From Leptodactylus fallax (lineage: Eukaryota > Chordata > Amphibia > Anura > Leptodactylidae), in contig CAMRHE010000018.1 in assembly GCA_947044405.1 (NCBI GenBank), positions 5,899,501 to 5,963,500 on the forward strand: a DNA stretch of 64,000 nt. The letters are read 5' to 3'. How positions within the stretch are numbered: position 1 is the stretch's first letter; each line of letters starts with the position of its first letter. The notes under the pieces were generated by a model. That model was not told where the DNA came from. It saw only the letters and a list, made by a program, of their open reading frames with translations, and did not search any database. Made by a program: the position numbers and the translations under genes. Below are positions 34,116 through 45,984 of this stretch, one piece after another.

Positions 34116-34797
34116 GGAGTTAGAATAGCTGAGTATAAAAAGTGATGTGGCATTATAATGTACAGGGATGCTTTTATTAAGCAGAGCTAGGAGGAAAAAT
34201 TGTCTAAAGTGAATAAAGAATGACTGCAGCACAGTACAAGTTGATTCTAAAATATCAGTATACAGTATATGCTCTTTGAAAAATGCTTTAGCAGCATACT
34301 AAGCAAAGATAAGAAAAAAGAATAATAAAAGTGACCCAGTGGAAGTACTGACCATAGCTTTGGGAAAATCCATGGAGCAACTTTAAAAAATTTGAGCAAT
34401 TTAACTGAGTAAGAATCATGCCACAGGAAGGAGGAAATGCTCATAATGTGAAGTTAAGGAGCATTCTGTATATTTGTTGAACATGAAATGCATCTAGATG
34501 TTCTTGTCCATCAACAGGCTATCCAAAGTTCTATATAATTGGCATTATCTATAGTATTGTTAGGAATGTTTTGTTTTACATTATATCATATAAGTATTTG
34601 TAGTGATTTATATTAAGGATTAGAATGAGACAGTAATTAGTCAGTCTGACAGAGGATGGAAAAGTTCCCTCATCTCTGTAAACTTAGTTTTGTGATTTAT
34701 ATATACTGAACACACAGTTATTGTTCATAAAAAGATAAGATAGCTAATGAATAAGCTACTCTATTCCTTCAAAGTTTTGTCTGTCGCCTGCTTCATA
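34116..34797. other. No gene recognised
   Basis: About 680 AT-rich bases between the MITE and the Tc1 pair. No repeat ends or coding signal. Confidence 0.5.
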
Positions 34798-34799
34798 TA

Positions 34800-36222
34800 C
34801 AGTGGGGAAAAAAGTATTTAGTCAGCCACCAATTGTGCAAGTTCTCCCACTTAAAAAGATGAGAGAGGCCTGTAATTGTTATCATAGGTAGACCTCAACT
34901 ATGAGAGACAAAATCAGAAAACAAATCCACAAAATCACATTGTCTAATTTTTTAAAGAATTTATTTGAAAATTATGGTGGAAAATAAGTATTTGGTCAAT
35001 AACAAAAGTTCATCTCAATACTTTCCTATATATCCTTTGTTGGTAATGACAGAGGTCAAACGTTTTCTGTAAGTCTTCACAAGGTTGGCACACACTGTTG
35101 CTGGTATGTTGGCCCATTCCTCCATGCAGATCTCCTCTAGAGCAGTGATGTTTCGGGGCTGTCGCTGGGCAACACGGACTTTCAACTCCCTCCAAAGGTT
35201 TTCTATGGGGTTGAGATTTGGAGACTGGCTAGGCCACTCCAGGACCTTGAAATACTTCTTACGAAGCCACTCCTTCGTTGCCCTGGCGGTGTGCTTGGGA
35301 TCATTGTCATGCTGAAAGACCCAGCCACGTTTCATCTTCAATGCCCTTACTGATGGAAGGAGGTTTGCACTCAAAATCTCACGATATATGGCCCCATTCA
35401 TTCTTTCATGTACACGGATCAGTCGTTCTGGTTCCTTTGCAGAGAAAGAGCCCCAAAGCATGATGTTACCACCCCCATGCTTCACAGTAGGTATGGTGTT
35501 CTTTGGATGCAACTCAGCATTCACTCTCCTCCAAACACGACGAGTTGTGTTTCTACCAAACAGTTCTACTTTGGTTTCATCTGACCATATGACATTCTCC
35601 CAATACTCTTCTGGAACATCCAAATGCTCTCTAGCAAACTTCAGACGGGCCCGGATATGTACTGGCTTAAGCAGGGGGACACGTCTAGCACTGCAGGATC
35701 TGAGTCCCTGGCGGCGTAGTGTGTTACTGACGGTAGCCTTTGTTACATTAGTCCCAGCTTTCTGCAGGTCATTCACTAGGTCCCCCCGTGTGGTTCTGGG
35801 ATTTTTGCTCACCATTCTTGTGATCATTTTGACCCCACGGGGTGAGATCTTGTGTGGAGCCCCTGATCGAGGGAGATTATCAGTGGTCTTGTATTTCTTC
35901 CATTTTCTAATTATTTCTCCCACAGTTGATTTCTTCACACCAAGCTGCTTGCCTATTGCAGATTCAGTCTTCCCAGCCTGGTGCAGGCCTACAATTTTGT
36001 TTCTGTTGTCCTTCCACAGCTCTTTGGTCTTCACCATAGTGGAGTCTGGAGTGCGACTGTTTGAAGTTGTGGACAGGTGTCTTTTATACTGATAACAATG
36101 TCAAACAGGTGCCATTACTACAGGTAATGAGTGGAGGACAGAGAAGCCTCTTAAAGAAGAAGTTACAGGTCTGTGAGAGCCAGAAATCTTGCTTGTTTGT
36201 AGGTGACCAAATACTTATTTTC
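34800..36222 (-). mobile_element. Tc1-like transposon Tc1-2, one end missing
   Basis: The left terminus starts CAGTGGGGAAAAAAGTAT after TA (34798-34799), with an inverted repeat of about 220 bases. The right terminus is absent: after gaccaaatacttattttc (36205-36222) the sequence passes directly into the left end of Tc1-3 (CAGTGGGG at 36223), without a TA between them. Thus Tc1-2 keeps a complete transposase gene but only one terminus of its own. Confidence 0.9.
35015..36037 (-). CDS. Tc1-2 transposase, intact
   Basis: An uninterrupted 340-aa frame from ATG (36037) to TGA. The enzyme cuts and reinserts the element at TA sites in the nucleus. Residues 1-115 hold the two helix-turn-helix motifs ([20 protein letters not shown]; the second near [19 protein letters not shown]) with a linker SGAPHKIS in place of the usual GRPR. 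The DDE domain has [15 protein letters not shown] and NPIENLW, with 34 residues between the last D and E. Length (340) is usual for the family. Because one terminal repeat is missing the gene cannot move itself in cis as written, but the protein may still be functional if expressed. Confidence 0.95.
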   Translation of the reverse strand: MVKTKELWKDNRNKIVGLHQAGKTESAIGKQLGVKKSTVGEIIRKWKKYKTTDNLPRSGAPHKISPRGVKMITRMVSKNPRTTRGDLVNDLQKAGTNVTKATVSNTLRRQGLRSCSARRVPLLKPVHIRARLKFAREHLDVPEEYWENVIWSDETKVELFGRNTTRRVWRRVNAELHPKNTIPTVKHGGGNIMLWGSFSAKEPERLIRVHERMNGAIYREILSANLLPSVRALKMKRGWVFQHDNDPKHTARATKEWLRKKYFKVLEWPSQSPNLNPIENLWRELKVRVAQRQPRNITALEEICMEEWANIPATVCANLVKTYRKRLTSVITNKGYIGKY

Positions 36223-36587
36223 CAGTGGGGAAAAATAGTATTTAGTCAGCCACCAATTGTGCAAGTTCTCACACTTAAAAAGATGAGAGAGGCCTGTAAT
36301 TGACATCATAGGTAGACCTCAACTATGAGAGACAAAATGAGAAAACATATCTAGAAAATCACATTGTCTGATTTTTTAAGAATTTATTTGCAAATTATGG
36401 TGGAAAATAAGTATTTGGTCACCTACAAACAAGCAAGATTTCTGGCTCTCACAGACCTGTAACTTCTTCTTTAAGAGGCTCCTTTGTCCTCCACTCATTA
36501 CCTGTAGTAACGGCACCTGATTGAAATTGTTATCAGTATAAAAGACACCTGTCCACAACCTTAAACAGTCACACTCCAAACTCCACT

Positions 36588-36866
36588 ATGGTGAAGACCA
36601 AAGAGCTGTGGAAGGACAACAGAAATAAAATTGTCGACCTGCACCAGGCTGGGAAGACTGAATCTGCAATAGGCAAGCAGCTTGGTGTGAAGAAATCAAC
36701 TGTGGGAGCAAAAATTAGAAAATGGAAGACATACAAGACCACTGATAATCTCCCTCAATCAGGGGCTCCGTGGGGTCAAAATGATCACAAGAACGGTGAG
36801 CAAAAATCCCAGAACCACACGGGGGGACCTAGTGAATGACCTGCAGAAAGCTGGGACTAACGTAAC
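36588..36866 (+). pseudogene. Tc1-3 transposase, N-terminal part
   Basis: It starts [20 protein letters not shown], nearly the same as Tc1-2. After SGAP it loses 19 bases relative to Tc1-2 (acacaagatctcaccc region missing), shifting the frame; a second frame [16 protein letters not shown] continues from 36781 to the LINE insertion. The rest is at 40551-41267. Confidence 0.9.
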
Positions 36867-36958
36867 AAAGACTATCTATCTGCTGGTACGTGTCTTCCAC
36901 CCGGAACTATATACTGATCCTACCCCTCCATACAAATCTACATCTACTGCTGTGTTAA

Positions 36959-36992
<34 letters not shown>

Positions 36993-37076
36993 AGACCAGA
37001 CTTAGGCCAGACTTGGAACAGAAAGGAACAGAAGGTAACTAGCCACTAAAAGGACACTTAGTTATAAAGTATAGAA

Positions 37077-38274
37077 ATGCTTCTCACTATAATCACTGTT
37101 GTTCTTCCCATACTTGTAAAAAACACTTTGCCACCGCAAACCAGCCATGTCACTAAGCATATCTTTATCTCTCCATCTATCCTACCCCACCATCTGACCT
37201 TCTCTGCGCAGCTACTCACACACCTACAAGCTTTCCGCCCCAGACACATACAACCACCACACACTCTCTCCTATTTACACCTGCTATCCCTCTCCCTGCT
37301 ACTCCTCACTTCTGGCGACATATCCCCTAATCCTGGACCACCCCAGCACCTCCCTGCTGTCAGATCTTTCCGCACAACCGCCACCAGCGCACGAAACCCC
37401 CTAAATCTTACACCTATCTCACCTGCTCCTGCCCCTCCCCACACACTTCCCGGCGCACTATGGAATGCTCGCTCTGTATGCAACAAACTTGACTACATCC
37501 ATGACCTCTTCATTTCTCATAAATTATCATTTCTAGGTCTCACAGAAACGTGGATAACACCCTCCGACACCACTCCCCTGCTGCCCTCTCCTATGGAGGT
37601 CTGCAATTCTCACACACTCCCCGCCCCAACAATAAACCCGGTGGAGGCGTAGGCGTACTTTTGTCTGACAATTGCTCCTTTGCCCCAATCCAACCGCTAC
37701 CTGCTCTCACCCTCCCCACCTTTGAAGTGCACTCTGTCCGCATTTACTCACCCTCCAACCTTCAACTGGCCGTCATATATTGACCGCCAGGACCTACTAC
37801 TGCCTTTATCGACTTCACCACCTGGCTAATGCACTTCCTATCCACAGACACCCCCACCATCATCATGGGTGATTTCAACATCCCCATTAACACATCCCAC
37901 CCCGCCGCTTCCAGTCTCTTGTCACTCACTACCTCCTTTAACCTCTCTCAATGGTCCTCCTCTGCCACCCACACAAAGGGGCACACGCTGGACCTCATAT
38001 TCACCCGCCTCTTCCCTCTAGTCAATCTCTCTAATTCTCCGTCCACGCTTTCCGATCACAACCTGCTGACATTGTCAGCCCTCTCCTCTGTAATTGAACC
38101 CCAAACCCCTAAACCAACACGTCCCCGCAGGAACCTTAATCGCCTTGACATCTGCATGCTCTCAGACTCTCTCCGATCGCTCGCTGACATATCCTCACTC
38201 CAGGATGCAGATACCGCTGCTGACTTCTACAACACCACCATTACTTCAGCCCTTGACTCTGTGGTCCCTCTCAC

Positions 38275-38309
<35 letters not shown>

Positions 38310-38353
38310 GTCCTTTAATAGTCCCACAATGGGGAAATTCAGTATCTCACTAA
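37077..38353 (+). pseudogene. LINE endonuclease region
   Basis: The frames 37077-37652, 37550-37783 and 37829-38353 together give: a lead with LLLTSGDISPNPGPP (about residues 75-89), the start of an apurinic/apyrimidinic-type endonuclease (WNARSVCNKLDYI, GLTETWITPSD), then PGGGVGVLLS, MGDFNIPIN (catalytic D, N) and LSDHNLLTLS (catalytic D-H). The enzyme nicks target DNA to prime reverse transcription. A frameshift near 37640 and a TGA at 37781-37783 break it. An (aat)n run at 38276-38310 codes for about 12 asparagines between EN and RT. Confidence 0.88.
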
Positions 38354-40185
38354 CACCAGAACCCGGCCGATCAATAAGCAGCCCTGGCACACTGATCTGA
38401 CTAAAAAACTGAGACGTGCATCACGGGTTGCAGAACGCCTCTGGAAGAAAAGCCACTCCCAGGAGGACTTCCTTAGGTATAAAGAAGCAGTTCTCACATT
38501 CAAGAACGCACTCACCTCTGCAAAGCAGGTCTACATCACCACACTAATATCTGTCCTATCCCGCAACCCCAAACAGCTATTCACTACCTTCAACTCCCTC
38601 CTCCGTCCTCCTGCGCCCCCTCCAACATCAATTCTCACAGCTGATGACTTTGCCTCTTATTTCAAAAGCAAAATCGACACCATCAGAGACAGTCTCACCC
38701 TACACCCCCAAGAACCACTCTAACCAACTGCTCGGTGCTCATCATCTTTAACCTGTTTCTCCATCGTCACTGATGAAAAGCTCTCTACCCTAATCTCTAA
38801 ATCACACCTCACCTCCTGTGCACTCGACCTAATCCAGTCACATCTCATCCCAAAACTCTCGGAAGACATTACTCCTGCCTTAACCCATCTCTTCAGCCTA
38901 TCCCTAACCACTGGATCCTTCCCTTCTGCCTTCAAACATGCTACCGTCACACCTATACTTAAGAAACCCTCCCTGGACCCGTCCTCTCCAGCCAACTATC
39001 GCCCCATCTCACTGTTCCCATATGCCTCAAAACTACTAGAGCAACACATCCATTCCGAACTATCCTCCTACCTCTCGTCCAATATGCTCCTTGACAGACT
39101 ACAGTCAGGCTTCAGACCCCATCACTCCACAGAAACTGCCCTAACCAAGGTCACTAACTACCTTCTAACCGCCAAAGCCAAATGTCATTATTCTGTCCTC
39201 CTCTTCCTCGACCTCTCCTCTGTCTTTGATACAGTCGACCATTCCCTCCTGCTAGAAACTCTCTCATCCCCTGGCATCTCAGACCTGGCCCTTTCCTGGA
39301 TCTCCTCATATCTCACCAACTGCACATTCAGCGTCTCCCACTCACTCACCACCTCCCCGCAACGCCCTCTTTCTGTAGGTGTCCCCCAAGGCTCCGTCCT
39401 AGGACCCCCTCCTGTTCTCAATCTACACCCTAGGCCTTGGCCAACTCATAGAATCTCACGGTTTCCATTACCATTGCTATTCTGACAACACCCAAATATA
39501 TCTCTCTGGACCAGACATTACCTCCCTGTTGTCTAGAATCCCAGAATGTCTAGCAGCCGTAGCCTCCTTTCTCTCCTCCCGCTTTCTCAAACTCAACATG
39601 GAGAAAACGGAGTTCATAATCTTCACCCCTCCTCGCATGGCCCCCCTACCTGACCCATCTATCAAAATTAATGGAACCACTGTCACCCCAGTCACACAGG
39701 CCCGCTGCCTTGGGATAACCTTAGACTCTGACCTATCCTTCAAGTCGCATATTCAAACCCTCAACACCTCCTGCCGCCTCCAACTCAAGAACATCCACCG
39801 AATCTGCTCTTTCCTCACCCCTGAAACTACAAAGATGCTAGTCCACGCCCTCATAATCTCCCGCCTAGACTACTGTAACACCCTTCTCCATGGCCTCCCA
39901 GCTAACACCCTCGCCCCCCTCCAGTCCACTTTAAACTGTGCTGCTCGCCTAATACACCTCTCCCCCCGTTCTTCATCGGCCGCTCCCCTCTGCCAATCCC
40001 TTCACTGGCTACCCATTGCCCAGCGAATAGAATTCAAATTACTAATGCTGACATACAAAGCCATCCACAACCTGTCCCCTCCATATATCTCCAACCTAAT
40101 CTCCAGTTACCTGCCCACACGTAACCTCCGATCCTCCAAAGACCTCCTACTCTGCTCTGCTCTTATCCGCTCTTCACACAATTAA
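38354..40185 (+). pseudogene. LINE reverse transcriptase
   Basis: Blocks appear in the usual order: LKKPSLDPSSPANYRPISL (about 38960), RLQSGFRPHHSTETAL (about 39095), FLDLSSVFDTVDH with the first catalytic aspartate (about 39208), [11 protein letters not shown] (about 39380), then the active site reading [12 protein letters not shown] (about 39475) instead of Y-A-D-D, and a C-terminal segment [12 protein letters not shown] and [13 protein letters not shown]. The second active-site aspartate is asparagine, and there are frameshifts at about 39410 and stops near 38360 and 38720. It is dead as written. Confidence 0.9.
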
Positions 40186-40380
40186 CTCCAAGACTTCTCC
40201 CCGGGCATCCCCCATACTCTGGAACTCATTACCAAGACACATAAGACTGTCCCCCACAGTCGCAAGCTTCAAGAAGGCCCTGAAGACTCACCTATTCAAG
40301 AAAGCCTACAACCTCCAATAACGCTACTGTCACCACACCACCACCTGAGCAGCCTCTACCCCCACCTTCTGTCTCTATCC

Positions 40381-40550
40381 CTCTTCCCTCATAGATTGTA
40401 AGCCCTTGCGGGCAGGGCCCTCTATCCCACTGTACCAGTTGGTCTCTGTTAGCATTATCTGTTTTGTATATCTGGTGTACCGTATGTAAATCCGCAAATG
40501 TAAAGCACCATGGAATTAATGGTGCTATATAAATAAACAATTATAATAAA
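40381..40550 (+). repeat. LINE 3' tail shared with SINEs
   Basis: The tail ctcatagattgtaagccctt through tggtgctatataaataaac is nearly the same as the SINE tails at 21560-21717 and 26640-26730. In L2-type systems the RT recognises such a tail, so this LINE family is the probable partner of the SINEs in the window. Confidence 0.85.
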
Positions 40551-41267
<717 letters not shown>

Positions 41268-41486
41268 GATGAACTTTTGTTATTGACCAAATACTTATTT
41301 TCCACCATAATTTGCAAATAAATTCTTTAAAAATCAGACAGTGTGATTTTGTGGATTTGTTTTCTGATTTTGTCTCTCATAGTTGAGGTCTACCTATGAT
41401 GTCAATTACAGGCCTCTCTCATCTATTTAAGTGGGAGAACTTGCACAATTGGTGGCTGGCTAAATACTTTTTGTTTCTCCACTGTA

Positions 41487-42641
41487 TTTTATATGATATC
41501 AGCATATTTCTCCATGTATTGTGAAAAAGCCAACCCGTAAAATCATGTGACCAGTAGGGTATAAAAATTGGTGTATATTGGAAGTCTGTGGGCAGACACG
41601 ATATAGCTTGTATGCTGTGCGTGTATGTGCTCCTATTTGTTAACAAATTAAACCAATCTTATTTAGTTTTAGACGATCGGTGATGTCATAATTTGATAAG
41701 GATTTAGAATTTTCCCCACAAGTATATATAATAAAATGACACACAGTGAGACTGACATCAACCACACAGTGCCCCCATCTTTGAACCATTATTGGCCCTC
41801 TGTGCAAAAACAGTATATTGATTCCTTGTTCTCTGATTGGTAACTTGAAGTCTGTGGTGTTCTATCCATGCACCAGTCATGGCTCTAGGAAAATGGATGA
41901 TTGCATGTAGCTGCTTACATGGAAACAGATAGTAGTGAGCAATGGACCGCTTTGTTCACCTCCATGCAGCTGCACATATCACATATATGGCAGCACCATC
42001 TGGTGTACCAGTTTCACAAATGCAATTATATACAGAACAAATATGCCTACTAGTGAAGGCAATAAAACATACCATATATACTTTTACAGAATCATGTTGT
42101 TTTGTTAATCCTTGCTTAGCAATCATCCATAGTGATATATCTAATTTGCACATTTTATTTTGCCTTGAAAAGCATTTTGTTTAGTCACAATAATTAATGG
42201 AATACTATATAAAAGTCTATGATGATGCCACTTAATTTAGTTATACAATACTATTAAAATCTAATGTGTTTGGTTATATAATACAGTTAAAAAAAAAAAC
42301 AAAAAAACAAAGCAATTCAAGAGTCGCATTTCTATGAAGTAAAAATATTCTCGATTATTAAAAGCTAACAGACTTTTGACCTTGAGCTGTAGAGATATTT
42401 ATGGATGATCAAAACACAAAACCTTAATGGTAATTAAACACAGAATATTGTCATATTTACTTCAGAAAATGTATAAGCCAAGAAGCAAAATTATTTCAAA
42501 TGAGTATGCAAGCACTATTTAGATTTTGCGATGAGTTATGCATATATCGTATTGTGCTAAATCTGAGTATGTCTACTGTGTATGTTAATGCCAATTCCAT
42601 TCCACATTCCAGGATGCAGGTAATTAGTTAACTCCAGAATA
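41487..42641. other. No gene recognised
   Basis: About 1.15 kb, AT-rich. Some words at 41700-41790 hint at an old interspersed repeat, but I can define no ends. Short open frames near 41942-42184 have no recognisable content. Confidence 0.5.
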
Positions 42642-43189
42642 TTAAAGGGATTCTATCATTGGGGAAACATGTTTTAACTGAAGCCACATCATAATAGCCT
42701 TTATAAAGGCTATTAGTCTCCTACCTTTGTCGTTTCGCTCCTCGCTGCAGTTTAGAAGAATTCTTTACTTTTATTTTTATGCAAATTCATTTTCAGAATG
42801 CACAGGGGGCGTTCCCCCAGTGCTGAAACTGCACAGGGGGTGTCCCCTGTGCTCTCCTCAGAAGCATTTTTGAACTTACTGCGCCGTCTCTCTTCTTCTT
42901 TAGCAGACACCTCTTCTTGACATCATCCTTCCTCCGGGAGACATGCGCTGACTGCGCATGTCCATTCGGCCATTTTCCTGTGGCTTATTACACGAGTGTA
43001 CTGCATGTGCTGTATGTAATAGGCCACAGGAAAATGGCCGAACGAAGACTCTGTATTGCAAAATAGCAGCCCTTGATAAGATGGCTGCTTATGAAAAGAT
43101 GTTTATAACAGCCAGGCCATAAGTAACCTTAATTTTGAACCCTGTATAAAGTAATGTCTACCCACTCTATTTTTCAGTTGACATGTTAT

Positions 43190-43560
43190 GAGATTTTACA
43201 TGCCCATACAGATTAGACCACAGGATGCTGTTTGAAGGGATATTTACATACCCATACAACCTAGACAAAAGACTCTGTTTAAGGTTAGATTTACATGCCC
43301 ATACAGATTAGATCACAGGATGCTGTTTAAAGTGATATCTATATGTACATGCTAATTAGATCAATGACGCTGTCTGAAGTGATATTTACATACCTATACT
43401 AATTAGATCAACAATGCTGTCTGAAGTGATATTTGCATACCTATACAGATTAGATCAACGACACTGTCTGAAGGGATATTTACATACCCATACAACTTAG
43501 ACAAAAGACTCTGTTTAAGGACATATCCATACCAACCAGATCAACAGGTTATATTTGTAT
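43190..43560 (+). repeat. Degenerate 55-65 bp tandem repeats
   Basis: About six units of the type acatacccatacagattaga followed by tcaacgatgctgtctgaagtgatattt. Units differ by 10-25 percent by eye, so the array is not recent. Confidence 0.75.
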
Positions 43561-43899
43561 GTATATAGTAATTGGATCAAAAGACTCTGTTTAAAGCGTA
43601 TATGTCACAAGACATATTCAAATGGAAATTGGCCCCTTCCACATGAATATGAGCTTGGAGAAGAATAGAAGCCTTACAGAGGTGTATCACTTCTGTAACC
43701 GCCCATTGTATGACATACACAAAGGATATATGATGAGGAAACATCCCTCAGCATTAGTGTGTTACATTTCTTAATAGCAGATCATTGGGGACGCCTGTTG
43801 ATGCTGCATGCTAGCACATGGCTGAGTGATGCTTCCTACAGATACCCTTATCAGAACTAAGCTTAGCAGTGTTGTAAGTATTTGATTTGATTACCATGC

Positions 43900-44280
43900 T
43901 ATACCTGCTGTATTGTAAGTGTTGAATATATCATAGTTTGATTGACTTTTGATATTTTATTATACTTTGCTTTATTGAAGGGTTGATTTGATATACTTTA
44001 AGTATTTGATTATCTCATAGTTTGATTGACTTTGAGATTTGATTATACCTTGCTTTATTGCAAGGGTGGATTTGATATACTTTAAGTATTTGATTATCTC
44101 ATAGTTTGATTGACTTTGAGATTTGATTATACCTTGCTTTATTGCAAGGTTTGAGTATACTTTCTAATATCTGTTATACTTTTCCTTGTTGTAAGACCTT
44201 TTTACTATACTTTTCCCTGTTGTAAGACCTTTTGACCTTTTGTTATACTTTTCCTTGTTGTAAGACCTTTTTCTATATTC
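43900..44280 (+). repeat. 85 bp and 32 bp tandem repeats
   Basis: Two and a half units of tttgattatacc-ttgctttattgc followed by the tttgatatactttaagtatt segment (43960-44150, period about 85), then about three units of ttatacttttccttgttgta plus agaccttttt (44165-44275, period about 32). Confidence 0.75.
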
Positions 44281-44449
44281 TTATACTCTTCTTAATAAAA
44301 TGTTAAACTATTTGGGGATAGTCTAGTGTTTTTACTCTATAACTTTATTCTATTACACGGAATCCAAAGAATCTGTTTTCATTTGGCAATACAGACTCGT
44401 ACAAGGATGACATCAAAAACATGTTTCCCCAATGATAGAATCCCTTTAA

Positions 44450-45386
44450 TTCAGTTCAACTAATTTACAGCTCAATGCAGACCAAAACCTGGAATCATGT
44501 CAGGCCAAAACTCTGTAAGTTGAAAGGAAAAACAACATCAAAGGGATGGATGACATGAAAATTCATGTTTTATAACTATCTCCATACAGTAATATGCCTG
44601 GGGAACACAGATGCTTTGATGACTTGGAGACACGGACCATAAGCATTTGTAACCACCCCAAATTAAAGATGAAGGGATTATCATTTCAGCTTCATGTTTG
44701 GTATTCCTGGACTTGTAAAAACATTTGGCAGGCATATCATCCCTCTTTGAAGCACCCACCCAAAATTATGACATATTCACAAAATAAGTCATGCCCTGTT
44801 GATTAGGTGTATGTAATTGACCAGCCCTGGTCAAAGGTGGGAGATGCCTGGAAGGAAGCTGTGTAAGGGCTCCTTCAAAAATTGTTCATGGAGAAGACCC
44901 CTTTGTCAGATATGTACATCCAAGCTTGTAGTCTGTTTAATTCCTGCTGAGTTCCACATCCAGGCTTAACCCCTTAACAATCTGCGCCATACCATTACTT
45001 GCGGCATTACTTCCGGCCGAAATAATCCACCTTTATCTTTAAAAAAAATATATAATGTAAACAAAAATAAACAAACATGTTCATAATATCAATATCCATA
45101 AATAAACGCAGTAAAAAAATATGTGCAAATTAACGTATTTTGGTCACTTTGCTTTCCCAAAAAAATAACAATAAAAAGTGATGAGAAAGTCATACATACC
45201 AAACATTGGTACCAATAAAAATGACAACATAAATAAAGAGCCCGGACATATCTCCATCAACAGTACCGTAAAAAAGTTATAAGCGTCAGAATAGGATGAC
45301 CCCAGGAAAATCTTTCATTTTCAAAAATTGACGTTTTATTTGTAAAAGTGGTAAAGCATAATAAAAACCAATATAAATATGGTATC
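44450..45386. other. No gene; possible AT-rich interspersed repeat at 45030-45290
   Basis: The words aaaaaagttataagcgtcag and aaaatgacaac near 45220-45290 resemble the family at 4176 and 24845, on a weak match. 44450-45000 shows nothing recognisable. Confidence 0.45.
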
Positions 45387-45945
45387 AGAGCCAGAAGATG
45401 GCAGCAGAGTGATAAGCGTAGTCGTCCAGGCCAATTCGTTACCGTGAGGTCAGCGTAGTTCAAAAGGATATCCAGAGGAAAGGTCAGACAGGCCAGGTTG
45501 TTACCCTGAGGTCACTGAAGTACCAGAGGTTAATCCAAAAGACAGGTCAGGCAAGCCAGATCTTTACCTTGAGGTCAGTGCTGAGGGTTAATCCAGGAGA
45601 GGAGTCTAGGGAGCCGGGTCATCAACAGGAGAGCAGAGTAAAGCCAAAACAAAGATCAGGGAGCCGAAGTGTGGAAACAAGCCGAGGTCACAACAGGAGA
45701 GCCACAGGTACAAGGTCAGGCAGAGCCTGAGCTGAGGTCAAACAGGGCACACGAGGAGACAGGAGAGAGCTAACATCCAGTGGTAACTGAATAGCCAGCA
45801 CTGAATGTGAGCGGAATTAATCTTTAAATAGGCCCAGACCAGCCACTCAATTATCCAGAAAAGACCTCCGTTCCCCAGCTCATATCAGGAGTGGACCGGC
45901 AACTCCCGCACGGCCGTCGTAGAGGCTCCGGCACTGCTCCTGACA
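45387..45945 (-). repeat. Gypsy 3' LTR
   Basis: It reads from TGTCAGGAGCAGTGCC (45945, minus strand) to the block agagccagaagatggcagca at its other edge. The internal side has the purine-rich stretch AGAATGGGAGGGTAC (45946-45960, minus strand), a polypurine tract. Words caggtcaggcaagccag and similar recur inside, giving a loosely repetitive LTR. Confidence 0.88.
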
Positions 45946-45984
45946 GTACCCTCCCATTCTATGAGGGCCAACTGGGCCACCAAA

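Larger units (their letters stand above)
36875..40550 (+). mobile_element. L2/CR1-type LINE with 8-bp target duplication
   Basis: The target duplication aaagacta is at 36867-36874 and 40551-40558, and the LINE-free sequence is preserved in Tc1-2, which confirms both edges. Length is 3676 bases. It has a start region with (ATCT)n at 36960-36992, an apurinic-type endonuclease, an RT, and a 3' tail with tagattgtaagcccttgcgg and an A/T-rich end. The assignment to the L2/CR1 group rests on the SGDISPNPGP motif, the EN-RT order and the short repeat-ended tail. Confidence 0.92.
42646..44445. mobile_element. TTAA-flanked element, 1.8 kb, with internal tandem repeats
   Basis: The ends are inverted repeats: AGGGATTCTATCATTGGGGA at the left and the exact complement at the right, extended by aacatgtttt on both sides, with TTAA outside (42642-42645, 44446-44449). 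The left 460 bases are GC-richer with foldbacks (tgtggcttatta/taataggccaca near 42980-43030; caggaaaatggcc pair). From about 43190 to 44290 it holds two tandem-repeat blocks and a polyadenylation-like cttaataaaatg at 44289. No transposase is present. Confidence 0.85.

Noticed and set aside
35388..36092. 234-codon plus-strand frame
   Set aside because: It is the antisense shadow of the intact Tc1-2 transposase.
37058..39743. Several minus-strand frames (68-91 codons) inside the LINE
   Set aside because: Antisense shadows of the endonuclease and RT frames.
45380..45398. TGGTATCAGAGC resembling the initiator-tRNA primer-binding site
   Set aside because: It lies on the plus strand outside the 3' LTR of a minus-strand element, so the position and orientation are wrong. 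Probably chance.
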